Shown here: piece by piece, positions 33,708 to 46,527 of the stretch
Layout: each line of letters begins with the position of its first letter
Numbering within the stretch: position 1 is the stretch's first letter
Assembly: GCF_900101465.1 (NCBI RefSeq)
Contig: NZ_FMZM01000001.1
Location: forward strand, 62,001-126,000
Length of the DNA: 64,000 nucleotides
Source: Nocardioides lianchengensis
GTDB taxonomy: Bacteria > Actinomycetota > Actinomycetes > Propionibacteriales > Nocardioidaceae
Direction: 5' to 3'
The notes under the pieces: model-generated
Seen by the model: the letters and a program-made list of their open reading frames with translations, nothing else
Told to the model about the DNA's origin: nothing
Database searches by the model: none
Made by a program: the position numbers and the translations under genes

Positions 33708-33732
33708 GCGGGGGTTGGGTACCAGCCCCCGC
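33708..33732 (+). promoter_or_regulatory. Intercistronic hairpin between rpsG and fusA
   Basis: GCGGGGG (33708-33714) and CCCCCGC (33726-33732) pair, continued by TTGG against CCAG with one U-G wobble, giving an 11-pair stem with a three-base loop. It begins five bases after the rpsG stop. No T-run follows, so attenuation, RNA processing or mRNA protection are more likely than full termination. Confidence 0.6.
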
Positions 33733-33772
33733 TCGCACCGCACCTTCCTACTTTCTAAGGAACGCACAGACA

Positions 33773-35884
<2,112 letters not shown>

Positions 35885-35965
35885 CCCACCCGGGCCTACT
35901 CAGCACGACCTCTGCACCACCCCGTCAGTACGAGTCAGCAACACACCAACCAGGAGGAGCCCCCA

Positions 35966-37159
<1,194 letters not shown>

Positions 37160-37180
37160 TCTAGTCCCACCAGCTTCACC

Positions 37181-37214
37181 AGGACGGCCCCGGACCTCGG
37201 TCCGGGGCCGTCCT
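37181..37214. terminator. Strong bidirectional terminator hairpin after tuf
   Basis: Arms AGGACGGCCCCGGAC (37181-37195) and GTCCGGGGCCGTCCT (37200-37214) pair over 15 bases with a CTCG tetraloop. Only a short T-run follows (GCATTT), as is common in high-GC actinobacteria. It sits between tuf and the end of the convergent aminotransferase gene and can serve both. Confidence 0.88.
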
Positions 37215-37219
37215 GCATT

Positions 37220-38566
37220 TCACTGGCCGAGCAGGGCGGCGACGGCCTCGGCGTACACCTGCGTGTGCCGGTCGACGTCGGCCGTCGTGTGGTGCGGGCT
37301 GAAGAGCGCCATGTTGTGGAACGGCGTCAGCAGCACGCCGCGGTTGAGGCACCACAGGTGCAGGAACGCCTCGAGCTCCTCGTCGACCGCTGCCGCAGCG
37401 GCCGCGCCGTCGCGGGGCGGCGGGCAGAACCAGTACTCCGCGCGGCAGCCGAGCCGCTGCACGTGCCAGGGCAGCCCGTGCTCGGCGATCACCCCGGCGA
37501 CGCCCTCGGTGAACCGCTCCGCCAGGGGTACGGCGACCGCGAAGTCCTCCTCGCGCAGACAGGTCGACAGCGTCGCCCGGACCGCGGCCAGCGCGAGCGC
37601 GTTGGCGGTCAGGGTGCCGCCGACCCCGGCGACGTCGATCTCGTGGCCGAGCATCGGGCCGGACAGCCGCCCGGCGACCTCGGCGCTCATGCCGTACGCC
37701 GCAGCCGGGACCCCGCCCGCGATCGCCTTGCCGACCACGACCAGGTCGGGATCCAGGCCCCAGGCGGCCGTGCAGCCGCCCGGCCCGGCGCACATCGTGT
37801 GCGTCTCGTCGACGATCAGCAGCACCCCGTGCCGCCGGGTGACCTCGCGCACGCCCGCCAGGTAGCCCTCCTCGGGGAGCACGATGCCGATGTTGGTGAG
37901 CGCGGGCTCCATCAGCAGGCAGGCGACGTCACCCTCGGCGAGGCGGCGCTCGAGGGCGTCGAGGTCGTTGAACGGCACGACCGCCGTGGTCACCGCGACG
38001 TCGACCTGTGGCCCGAGGGCGCCCGGGCGGGGGACCACCCGGTCGCCGTCCAGCACGGCCAGGGTCTCATCCACGGTGCCGTGGTAGCACCAGTCGAACA
38101 CCGCGACCCGCGGACGGCCGGTGAGGTAGCGGGCGAAGCGGAGCACGAAGCGGTTGGCGTCGGTGGCCGACATGGCCAGCTGCCAGGTCGGGAGGCCGAA
38201 CCGCCGGGCCAGCTCCTCGCCGACCCAGACCGCGTCGGCCGACGGCAGCATGGTGGTGATGCCGGTGCGGGCCCGCTCGGCGATCACCTCGGCCACCTGG
38301 GGGAGCGCGTGGCCGGTCATCGCGCCGGTGTCGCCGAGGCAGAGGTCGACGTACTCGACGCCGTCGACGTCGACGAGGCGGGCGCCGGAGGCCGACTCCA
38401 CGAAGACCGGGAACGCCCCGGGCCAGCGGGTCATCCACGGCATCGGCACGCCCGCGAGCAGCGGTCCGCGGGCCTGCTCGGCCAGGGTGGCGGATCGGGG
38501 GTGGAGCTCGACGAAGCGGCGCTCCTCCTCGGCGTGCAGGGACTGGAGGCGGGCTCTGGCGATCAT
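37220..38566 (-). CDS. Class III PLP-dependent aminotransferase
   Basis: A 448-residue enzyme of the glutamate-1-semialdehyde/omega-aminotransferase type. The PLP lysine is Lys280 in VVVGKAIAGGVP, the cofactor-nitrogen Asp253 lies in LIVDETHTM, and the YHG aromatic pocket is at 161-163. The N-terminal 50 residues resemble a group of transaminases annotated as aspartate aminotransferase family. The substrate is undetermined and the GSA-specific chlorophyll/haem context is absent. TACGTT six bases before ATG 38566 suggests a leaderless mRNA. Confidence 0.85.
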   Translation of the reverse strand: MIARARLQSLHAEEERRFVELHPRSATLAEQARGPLLAGVPMPWMTRWPGAFPVFVESASGARLVDVDGVEYVDLCLGDTGAMTGHALPQVAEVIAERARTGITTMLPSADAVWVGEELARRFGLPTWQLAMSATDANRFVLRFARYLTGRPRVAVFDWCYHGTVDETLAVLDGDRVVPRPGALGPQVDVAVTTAVVPFNDLDALERRLAEGDVACLLMEPALTNIGIVLPEEGYLAGVREVTRRHGVLLIVDETHTMCAGPGGCTAAWGLDPDLVVVGKAIAGGVPAAAYGMSAEVAGRLSGPMLGHEIDVAGVGGTLTANALALAAVRATLSTCLREEDFAVAVPLAERFTEGVAGVIAEHGLPWHVQRLGCRAEYWFCPPPRDGAAAAAAVDEELEAFLHLWCLNRGVLLTPFHNMALFSPHHTTADVDRHTQVYAEAVAALLGQ

Positions 38567-38599
38567 GGTCTGAACGTAGCGATCAGGGAGGATGGGCGC

Positions 38600-39325
38600 A
38601 TGCACGAGCACGGCGTCCGACCCGCACGACCCCACCATCGGCTGACCGAGGACGGTCGCCGGATGCGGGAGGTGCTGAGCTACTCACGGCGCGGGGCGCG
38701 GTTCACCCCCAACCAGGCCGCGGCCTGGGCCGCGCACCAGGAGAAGTGGGTCATCCCGGACGAGGCCGTCGACCGGCCCGACTTCGCGTGGGCGTCGTGG
38801 TTCGGCCGCGAGGCGCCGCTGATCGTGGAGATCGGGTCGGGTGTCGGCGAGGCGACGGCCGTCCTCGCGGCGGCGCGCCCGTCGTACGACGTCCTCGCGC
38901 TCGAGGTGTGGCGGCCGGGTGTCGCCGACACGCTCTGGCGGGCGGCCGAGGCGGGGGCGGAGAACCTCCGGCTGTGCAGCGTCGACGCGGCGTGGACCCT
39001 CCAGCACCTGCTGGGCGAGGCGAGCATCAGCGAGCTGTGGACGTTCTTCCCGGACCCGTGGCACAAGAAGAAGCACCGCAAGCGCCGGCTGGTCGACGCC
39101 GACTTCGCCCGCCTGGTCTCGACCCGGCTGGTGCCGGGCGGGACCTGGCGGCTGGCCACCGACTGGGCCGACTACGCCGACCAGATGCGCGAGGTCCTCG
39201 ACGCCGAGCCGGCTCTCGAAGGCGGCGTCGTCGAGCGCTGGTCCGAGCGGCCGGTCACCAAGTTCGAGCGCAAGGGCCTCGAGGTCGGCCGCGACATCAC
39301 CGACCTGCGCTACGTCAGGCGCTGA
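38600..39325 (+). CDS. trmB: tRNA (guanine-N7)-methyltransferase TrmB
   Basis: A 241-residue SAM-dependent enzyme that methylates G46 of tRNA. The SAM-binding motif is EIGSGVGEAT (77-86) and the family signature FFPDPWHKKKHRKRRL lies at 149-164, followed by TRLVPGGTWRLATDW. ATG 38600 follows GGGAGGA at a normal spacing. It is divergent from the aminotransferase and convergent with dhaKL, with only one base between the stops. Confidence 0.96.
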   Translation: MHEHGVRPARPHHRLTEDGRRMREVLSYSRRGARFTPNQAAAWAAHQEKWVIPDEAVDRPDFAWASWFGREAPLIVEIGSGVGEATAVLAAARPSYDVLALEVWRPGVADTLWRAAEAGAENLRLCSVDAAWTLQHLLGEASISELWTFFPDPWHKKKHRKRRLVDADFARLVSTRLVPGGTWRLATDWADYADQMREVLDAEPALEGGVVERWSERPVTKFERKGLEVGRDITDLRYVRR

Positions 39326-39326
39326 C

Positions 39327-41003
39327 TCACCGCCCGGCCACCAGCTCGTCCAGGTCGGTCCGCAGGTCGTCGTCGACCGAGCCGTCCAGGTGCTCCAGCA
39401 GCGCGCTCAGGAGCAGGGCCACGGCGACGGCGCCGGGGTCGGCAACGCCGAGCGCCCGGTCGCCGAGGTAGCTGGCCCGGCCGCGCCTGGCCACCAGCCG
39501 CGCAGTCTCACGGGCACCCGCGACCGCTGCGGCGACCGCCTCGCGGTCGAGGCGCTGGCCCGCGACCGCCGGAGCCAGGGCGTCGAGCAGCGTGCGGTCG
39601 CCCGGGACGGCGCCGCCGACCCGGGTCACCGCCTCCTGGCCCTCGCGGAGCCCGGTGACGAGGGCCGCGGACGGGTCGTCGGCTCCCTCGACCGCCGCGG
39701 CGACCGCCTGGAACACCAGGCCGAAGAGCGGACCGCTGGAGCCGCCGACGTCGTCCAGGAACGCGCCCGCCACCGCGGCCAGGTCAGCGGCGAGGTCGGC
39801 CTCCGGGCCCGGAGCCCGTCGTACGGCGGCCTGGAGGCCGTTGTCCAGGTTGGTGCCGATGTCGCCGTCGCCCGCGCGCTGGTCGAGGGCGTTGAGCCCG
39901 GGGCGACGGGCCTCGAACGTGGCGGCCAGCCCGGCCAGCCAGGGCGAGGGCTCCCCACCGGTGGCCGGCGCGGGGTCCTCGGCGGCGGCGGTGACGCCGG
40001 TCCCGAGCTCGCGGGGGCTCGGCAGCGCGACCGTGTCGTGCGGGGCCCACCAGTGCGCCAGCCAGGACTCCTCGGCGGCGGTGAGGGTGATCGAGAAGCC
40101 GCGCATGTCGAGCGCGGAGACGTAGGTGCCGGTCTCGACGCTGCGCAGCCGGCGACCCGCGGCGTCGAGCGCGCGGGCGGCCTCGGTCGCCACGTGGGCC
40201 AGCTCGAGGTTGCCGGTGCCCCCGAGCCCGTTGACCAGCAGCAGGTAGCCGTCCTCGGAGGCCGGCAGCGCGGCGAGCAGGTCGCCGACCATCCGGTCGA
40301 CCAGCCTGCCCAGGTCCGGCTGGTCGATGCTCTCGGCGGCGGTCTCGCCGTGGATGCCGACGCCGTACTCGAGGGCGCCGGGGGCGACGTCGAAGGCGGG
40401 CTCACCGGTCTCGGGGGAGGTCTGCGCGCCGTGGGCGACCGCGAGGGTCCGCGAGCGGTCGACGACGCGGCGGCCGAGGGTGACGAGGTCGTCGAACGTC
40501 GCGCCGGTGTCGGCGGCGGCGCCCAGCACCTTCTCGACGACGACGGTCGCGCCGGTGCCGCGCCGCCCGACCTCATGGCCCTCGGAGCCGAGGTCGTCGT
40601 CGACCAGCACCTCGGCCACCCGGTGGCCCTCGGCGCGCAGCCGCTCGGCGGCGATGGCGAAGTTGATCCGGTCGCCGGTGTAGTTCTTCACGACGTGGAT
40701 CACGCCGCCGGGCCGGGCCACCCGCGCGCTGGCGGCGTACACCTGGCGGTTGTGCGGCGAGGTGAAGACCTCGCCGGGAGCGGCGGCGTCGAGGCCGCCC
40801 GCGCCGACGAAGCCGGCGTGCATCGGCTCGTGACCCGCGCCGCCGCCGCTGACCAGCGCCACCTGTCGCTCGGGTGCGGGCCGGAGCGCCCAGACGTACG
40901 ACGGGGCGGGGCTGGTGCCGACCGTGTGGCCGGAGGCGAGCGCCACCCCCTCCAGCGCGTGGGCGGAGGGGGAGACGCCGTCGGTCAGGAAGCTGCGGGC
41001 CAT
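39327..41003 (-). CDS. Single-chain ATP-dependent dihydroxyacetone kinase (DhaK-DhaL fusion)
   Basis: A 558-residue fusion. Residues 1-330 are the DhaK domain, with SGGGAGHEPMHAGFVG and His218 in GVGIHGE, which binds dihydroxyacetone covalently. Residues 355-555 are the nucleotide-binding DhaL domain, with DQRAGDGDIGTN (374-385) and GGSSGPLFG. The single chain implies ATP rather than phosphotransferase-system phosphate as donor. ATG 41003 follows GGAAGG. Glycerol dehydrogenase or transport genes are not adjacent. The protein could also act on other short ketoses or triose forms. Confidence 0.93.
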   Translation of the reverse strand: MARSFLTDGVSPSAHALEGVALASGHTVGTSPAPSYVWALRPAPERQVALVSGGGAGHEPMHAGFVGAGGLDAAAPGEVFTSPHNRQVYAASARVARPGGVIHVVKNYTGDRINFAIAAERLRAEGHRVAEVLVDDDLGSEGHEVGRRGTGATVVVEKVLGAAADTGATFDDLVTLGRRVVDRSRTLAVAHGAQTSPETGEPAFDVAPGALEYGVGIHGETAAESIDQPDLGRLVDRMVGDLLAALPASEDGYLLLVNGLGGTGNLELAHVATEAARALDAAGRRLRSVETGTYVSALDMRGFSITLTAAEESWLAHWWAPHDTVALPSPRELGTGVTAAAEDPAPATGGEPSPWLAGLAATFEARRPGLNALDQRAGDGDIGTNLDNGLQAAVRRAPGPEADLAADLAAVAGAFLDDVGGSSGPLFGLVFQAVAAAVEGADDPSAALVTGLREGQEAVTRVGGAVPGDRTLLDALAPAVAGQRLDREAVAAAVAGARETARLVARRGRASYLGDRALGVADPGAVAVALLLSALLEHLDGSVDDDLRTDLDELVAGR

Positions 41004-41239
41004 GTCGGACCTTCCGTCGGGAACAGGAGCAGGGTGGGGGCGGGACGCTCAGCTCCACCCTGTCCGCCGGGTCCAAGTCGACCCGGTCACCGTGGGGTGA
41101 CGTCAAGGGTTATCCCCCTGGTGGCCCCCTGCGGGCCGGGGGAGGGTCGGTGGCAGCGGTCGACGACACCGCTCGCTGTCCGTTTCTCGGGACGGTGCCG
41201 ACGAGGAGCCCGACCGGCTCCACTGGAGGTCAAAGCAGG

Positions 41240-42445
<1,206 letters not shown>

Positions 42446-42451
42446 CCCACC

Positions 42452-42519
42452 CCGCCTGTGGATGAGCTCGCCGAGTCGGCGCACATGTGCGCCGACTCGG
42501 CGGACTTGTCCACAGGCGG
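42452..42519. repeat. 68-bp compound palindrome with GCCGAGTC core
   Basis: A perfect 34-bp palindrome (42469-42502; half-site CGCCGAGTCGGCGCACA) is flanked by six-base unpaired segments and then by outer 11-bp arms CCGCCTGTGGA (42452-42462) and TCCACAGGCGG (42509-42519). It starts seven bases after the subtilase stop and ends 18 bases before the MFS start. The right flank contains TTGTCCACA (42506-42514), the preferred actinobacterial DnaA box. The core resembles the palindrome at 894-926. Confidence 0.85.
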
Positions 42520-42537
42520 CGTTCTACGCTGACGCGC

Positions 42538-43839
42538 GTGACCGCGTCCCTGGAGAAGAGCGTCGGGGCGCGGCGGCTCCACCGGGCCTGGCCGGTCGCG
42601 ATCATCACGATGGCCGCACTGATCGCGGCCGCCGGCTTCCGCTCGTCGACCGGAGCGCTGCTCGAGCCGCTCGAGGAGGACTTCGGCTGGTCACGGGCCA
42701 CCACCAGCGGCGCGGTCAGCCTCAACCTGATCGTCTACGGCCTGACCGCCCCGTTCGCGGCCGCGCTCATGGAGCGCTTCGGCGTACGACGGGTGGTCGC
42801 CGCCTCGCTGACCCTCGTCGCGGCCGGCTCGGGTCTCACCCTGGTGATGACCGAGGCCTGGCAGCTGTGGCTGCTGTGGGGGTTCGCGGTCGGGGTCGGG
42901 ACCGGCTCGCTGGCCCTGGTCTTCGGCGCGATCGTCGCCAACCGCTGGTTCGTCCGGCACCGCGGCCTCGTGGTCGGTGTGTTCTCGGCGGCCAGCTCGA
43001 CCGGTCAGCTGGTGTTCCTGCCGGCCATCGCGCACCTGGCCGACGGGCCGGGCTGGCGCTGGGCCGCGGGCCTGGTGACGGCGTTCGCGCTGGCCCTGGT
43101 GCCGTTCGTCCTGTGGCTGATGCGGGACCAGCCGGCCGACGTCGGCGCCACGCCGTACGGCGCTCCGGCGGACTGGACGCCCCCGCCGCCCGTCACCGCC
43201 TCGCGCGGCGCGGCCGCCGCCGCGCTGACCACCCTGCGCGGCGTGTCCCGTTCGCGGACGTTCTGGATCCTGTTCGCGACGTTCTGGATCTGCGGGTGGT
43301 CGACCAACGGCCTGATCGGCACCCACTTCATCCCGGCCGCCCACGACCACGGCATGGCCCAGACGACGAGCGCGAGCCTGCTCGCCCTGGTCGGCGTCTT
43401 CGACATCGTCGGGACCATCGCCAGCGGCTGGCTCACCGACCGGGTCGACCCGCGCAAGCTGCTCTTCGCCTACTACGGCCTGCGCGGTCTCTCCCTGCTG
43501 TGGGTCCACCTGCTGCTCGGCCCGCAGGTGCACCCGAGCCTGTTCCTGTTCGTCGTGTTCTACGGCCTCGACTGGGTGGCGACGGTGCCCCCGACGGTGG
43601 CTCTGTGCCGCCAGCACTTCGGCATCGAGAGGGCCGGGGTGGTGTTCGGCTGGGTCTTCGCCAGCCACATGGTCGGCGCCGGCGTCGCCGCGAGCTTCGC
43701 CGGGTGGGTCCGGCAGGCCAACGGCGACTACTTCGCCGCCTGGATCACCGCCGGCGTGCTCTGCCTGCTGGCCGCCGGCCTGTGCCTGTTCATCCCGGAG
43801 CGCCCCGACGAGAGGGCTCTCAACCTTTCGGCGCCCTGA
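42538..43839 (+). CDS. MFS transporter (OFA/monocarboxylate-like)
   Basis: A 433-residue protein with about 12 helices, starting VTASLEKSV at GTG 42538 and containing FRSSTGALLEPLEEDFGWSRATTSGAVSLNLIVYG, a common opening of oxalate/formate-antiporter-like MFS proteins, and ALMERFGVRRVVAASL. Many relatives carry carboxylates, but the substrate here is not known. A sigma-factor gene starts one base after its stop, so transporter, sigma factor and propeller protein form one operon. Confidence 0.85.
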   Translation: MTASLEKSVGARRLHRAWPVAIITMAALIAAAGFRSSTGALLEPLEEDFGWSRATTSGAVSLNLIVYGLTAPFAAALMERFGVRRVVAASLTLVAAGSGLTLVMTEAWQLWLLWGFAVGVGTGSLALVFGAIVANRWFVRHRGLVVGVFSAASSTGQLVFLPAIAHLADGPGWRWAAGLVTAFALALVPFVLWLMRDQPADVGATPYGAPADWTPPPPVTASRGAAAAALTTLRGVSRSRTFWILFATFWICGWSTNGLIGTHFIPAAHDHGMAQTTSASLLALVGVFDIVGTIASGWLTDRVDPRKLLFAYYGLRGLSLLWVHLLLGPQVHPSLFLFVVFYGLDWVATVPPTVALCRQHFGIERAGVVFGWVFASHMVGAGVAASFAGWVRQANGDYFAAWITAGVLCLLAAGLCLFIPERPDERALNLSAP

Positions 43840-43840
43840 G

Positions 43841-44347
43841 GTGTCTTCTCCGGGTGTGACGTTCGAGGAGTTCATGGCCGCGCGCTGGGCGCCGCTGTTC
43901 CGTACGGCGTACCTGCTCACCGGTGACCGGCACCAGGCCGAGGACCTGCTGCAGGACGCCCTGGCCCGCACCTGCGTGCGCTGGTCGTCGATCCGCGACA
44001 CGCGCGCGGCCGACGGCTACGTCCGCCAGGCGATGGTCCGGCAGATGACCCGGCAGTGGCCCAAGCGGCGTCGCGAGGTGCCGACCGACGAGCTGCCGGA
44101 GTCGTCGTACGCCGGCGGCCTCGACGTGCGTGCCGAGCACCTCGACCTGTGGGCGGAGGTACGCCGGCTGCCGCCGCGGATGCGGGCCACCCTGGTGCTC
44201 CGCTACGTCGAGGACCTCACCGTCGAGGCGACGGCCCAGGAGCTCGGCTGCTCCGTCGGCTCGGTCAAGAGCCAGACCCACCACGCCCTCCAGCGGCTGC
44301 GCGCCGCCCTGCCCGATGCCCGGACCCTGATCGAGGAGCTGTCATGA
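43841..44347 (+). CDS. SigE-family ECF RNA polymerase sigma factor
   Basis: A 168-residue sigma factor with region 2 (FRTAYLLTGDRHQAEDLLQDALARTCVRW) and region 4 (LPPRMRATLVLRYVEDLTVEATAQELGCSVGSVKSQTHHALQRLR). GTG 43841 is chosen because it directly follows the MFS stop (43837-43839); GTG 43856 is an alternative five codons later. The stop overlaps the next ATG (ATGA). It is a paralogue of the sigma factor at 20909-21394, with the same partner arrangement. Confidence 0.92.
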   Translation: MSSPGVTFEEFMAARWAPLFRTAYLLTGDRHQAEDLLQDALARTCVRWSSIRDTRAADGYVRQAMVRQMTRQWPKRRREVPTDELPESSYAGGLDVRAEHLDLWAEVRRLPPRMRATLVLRYVEDLTVEATAQELGCSVGSVKSQTHHALQRLRAALPDARTLIEELS

Positions 44348-45417
44348 ACCAGGTCCGCACCACCCTCAGCGCCGTCCGCGACGCCGTCGACGTCCCCGCC
44401 CCCGACCGGGTCGCCCTCCAGGCCCGGGTCCGCGCCGCGCGTCGCCGTCGTACGACGGGCCGCACCGCGGTCGCGCTCGTGGCGGCGGTCGCGGTGACCG
44501 CGGCAGCGGCGGGCGTCGGCCGGCTCCTTCCCGAGGCGGACCGGGCCCCGGTGGCCAGCGGGTCCCCGCTGGAGGTCGACGACCCGAGTCGGGTCGTCGG
44601 CTTCGTGGTGCAGGGCCGCCTGGTCGTCGGCGGGCCGGCCGGCTTCACCGTGACGGGCATCCCGGCGCGCAACGTGCTGGGTGTCCTCGGGGGACGGGTG
44701 CTGCTCTCGGACGGGGCGGGGGACCTGGTGGCCGTGCCGGTCGATCAGGACGGGGTGCCCGGGAAGGCCGAGAGGCTGGGCACGGGTCTCCGGGACTACC
44801 TGGACCCGGCGGGCGGTCGGATCATCACCCAGCAGGAGGACGACACCTACCGGGCGTGGTCGCCCGAGACCCGGACCTGGACCGACCTGGACGTCGACCC
44901 CGCCGACGGCGGCAGCGCCGCAGCCTTCGACGGTGACCACCGGGTCGACTCGGGACCTGACGGCTACCTCCTCACCGGCACCGGCGGCCCGGTCCGGTCG
45001 CTGCCGACCGGGGGAGGCATCATCGATGAGGACCTGGTGGCCGGAGTGCTGGCGTTGGAGACGTCGCACGGCGCTCGCTTCTTCGACGCGAGCACGGGCG
45101 AGCTCCTGTCCCGGATCCGCGGCGCGGGCTACAGCGGCCGGCTCGCTCCGGACGGCACGAGCTACGCCCGCACCGCGCCGGACGGGGTGACACTGGTCGA
45201 CCCACGCGACGGACGTCTCTCGCCGGTGGCGACGGAGGTCGACGGCTCCGCGACAGGCATCGCGTGGACCGGACCCGACACGTTCGTCGTCGCCGCACGC
45301 GGCGACCAGACCGCCACCGGCACCGGCACCGGCACCCTCCAGGAGTGCGACGCGGTCGAGCGGACCTGCCGGCTGCTCTACCAGGACCCGTCCGGGACGC
45401 TGAAGCTGACGTCCTGA
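44344..45417 (+). CDS. Membrane-anchored beta-rich protein, putative anti-sigma partner
   Basis: A 357-residue protein with a short cytoplasmic tail (1-38, ending in an Arg cluster), one membrane helix (about 40-60) and an outer domain of repeated strands (VVGFVVQGRLVVGG, VVAARGDQTATG). It resembles the partner of the other SigE-type factor in size and topology but lacks the second C-terminal helix. No zinc-binding anti-sigma motif is visible. Overlap with the sigma gene supports paired synthesis; direct binding is inferred. Confidence 0.65.
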   Translation: MNQVRTTLSAVRDAVDVPAPDRVALQARVRAARRRRTTGRTAVALVAAVAVTAAAAGVGRLLPEADRAPVASGSPLEVDDPSRVVGFVVQGRLVVGGPAGFTVTGIPARNVLGVLGGRVLLSDGAGDLVAVPVDQDGVPGKAERLGTGLRDYLDPAGGRIITQQEDDTYRAWSPETRTWTDLDVDPADGGSAAAFDGDHRVDSGPDGYLLTGTGGPVRSLPTGGGIIDEDLVAGVLALETSHGARFFDASTGELLSRIRGAGYSGRLAPDGTSYARTAPDGVTLVDPRDGRLSPVATEVDGSATGIAWTGPDTFVVAARGDQTATGTGTGTLQECDAVERTCRLLYQDPSGTLKLTS

Positions 45418-45419
45418 GG

Positions 45420-45860
45420 CTAGACCTCGAAGCCCTGGAAGTCCGCGGGCACGTAGTCGCGGTGCTCGACCAGCACCATCCAGTTGCCGGAGTTGTCCCG
45501 CATCAGGGCCTCGACACCGTACGGCCGCTCGGTCGGCTCCTGCAGGAACACGACGCCCTTGGCGGACAGCTCCTCGTAGGTCTTCCGGCAGTCGTCGACG
45601 GCCAGCCCCAGGCCCGGCAGCCCGCCCTCGGCCTGGGCCCGTCGCATGGCCGCGACCAGGTCGTCCGACAGTGGTGCCGACGGCGTCGTCAGGTGCACCT
45701 GGAGCTCCGGCTGGTTCGGGTGCACGACGGTGCACCAGCGGAAGTCCTCGCCGAACATGAGGTCCTCCCTCGCCGTGAAGCCGAGGACGTCGGTGTAGAA
45801 GGCGAGCGCGTCGTCGATGTCGGTGACGAAGACGCTGACCAGGGAGATGTTGGTGATCAT
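45420..45860 (-). CDS. VOC-family (glyoxalase-like) protein
   Basis: A 146-residue protein with two beta-alpha-beta-beta-beta modules: VFVTDIDDALAFYTDVLGFTAREDL and LGLAVDDCRKTYEELSAKGVVFLQEP, ending MRDNSGNWMVLVEH. Metal-binding glutamate and histidine residues can be proposed (Glu139 near the end), but the reaction is unknown. TAGCCT lies six bases before the ATG, which suggests leaderless expression. In many actinobacteria such a gene follows an AraC-type regulator; here another gene lies between them. Confidence 0.85.
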   Translation of the reverse strand: MITNISLVSVFVTDIDDALAFYTDVLGFTAREDLMFGEDFRWCTVVHPNQPELQVHLTTPSAPLSDDLVAAMRRAQAEGGLPGLGLAVDDCRKTYEELSAKGVVFLQEPTERPYGVEALMRDNSGNWMVLVEHRDYVPADFQGFEV

Positions 45861-45975
45861 GCGGCCAGGCTAGGGACGTCGTACGGCGGGTTGCTTCTCC
45901 CAGGTTGCGACAACCACAGCCACCCCACAGCCGGGGTACGGCGCCCGCACCGCCCGGGCTCGCAGGATCGACAAC

Positions 45976-46527
45976 ATGACCTCGCGACTCGCCCCCGTCC
46001 TGACCTTCGTCGGCGTCCTGGCCGCCGGCGTGCTCCCCGCCGGCCTGCTCGGCGTCGACACCAGCCTGCGCGTCGCAGGCGCGGCCGCCCTGCTGGCCGT
46101 GGCCCTGGCCGCGGCCGGTGTCGCGGCGGCCTCGCTCGTCCTGCGCCGGCGGCTCGGCGAGCTGCGGCACCTGCCCGACCTGGGCCGCCACTTCGTCACC
46201 CGCCACGAAGGGGCCCGGGTCACCGGCATCAGCCACGACGAGGGCGGCGTCACGCTGCTCGTCGCGAGCGAGGAGGTGCAGACGATGGTGCTCGACGAGT
46301 CCGGGACGCCCGACCACGTCAGCGGCGGCGGTCCCGGCACCTCCCGCTGGCGGATCCCGGGGACCGCCCGCCTCAGCGACGCCCAGGCCGGATCGGTCGA
46401 GGCGCTGCTGACCGAGGCGACCCCGGTCCGGGTCGTCTCATCCGGCGTGGTCGGGCTGGCCGGACCGGTCGCCACCGGCTGGCGGCTGGAGGCCCGCAAC
46501 GGGCTGGTCCTCTCCAGCGGGCTCTGA
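45976..46527 (+). CDS. Hypothetical membrane protein with two N-terminal helices
   Basis: A 183-residue protein with two hydrophobic segments (about 8-28 and 32-54) and a soluble C-terminal domain of about 125 residues (RLGELRHLPDLGRHFVTRHEGARVTGI). No family was recognised. It is transcribed against both neighbours, and its last 90 bases overlap the convergent AraC gene. Codon use is normal for the window, and the coding signal (third-position GC) is good. The ribosome-binding site is weak. Confidence 0.6.
   Translation: MTSRLAPVLTFVGVLAAGVLPAGLLGVDTSLRVAGAAALLAVALAAAGVAAASLVLRRRLGELRHLPDLGRHFVTRHEGARVTGISHDEGGVTLLVASEEVQTMVLDESGTPDHVSGGGPGTSRWRIPGTARLSDAQAGSVEALLTEATPVRVVSSGVVGLAGPVATGWRLEARNGLVLSSGL

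Noticed and set aside
41098..41105. TGACGTCA palindrome upstream of the second subtilase
   Set aside because: Eight-base GC-rich palindromes are frequent in such DNA, and no regulator family or second copy supports it.
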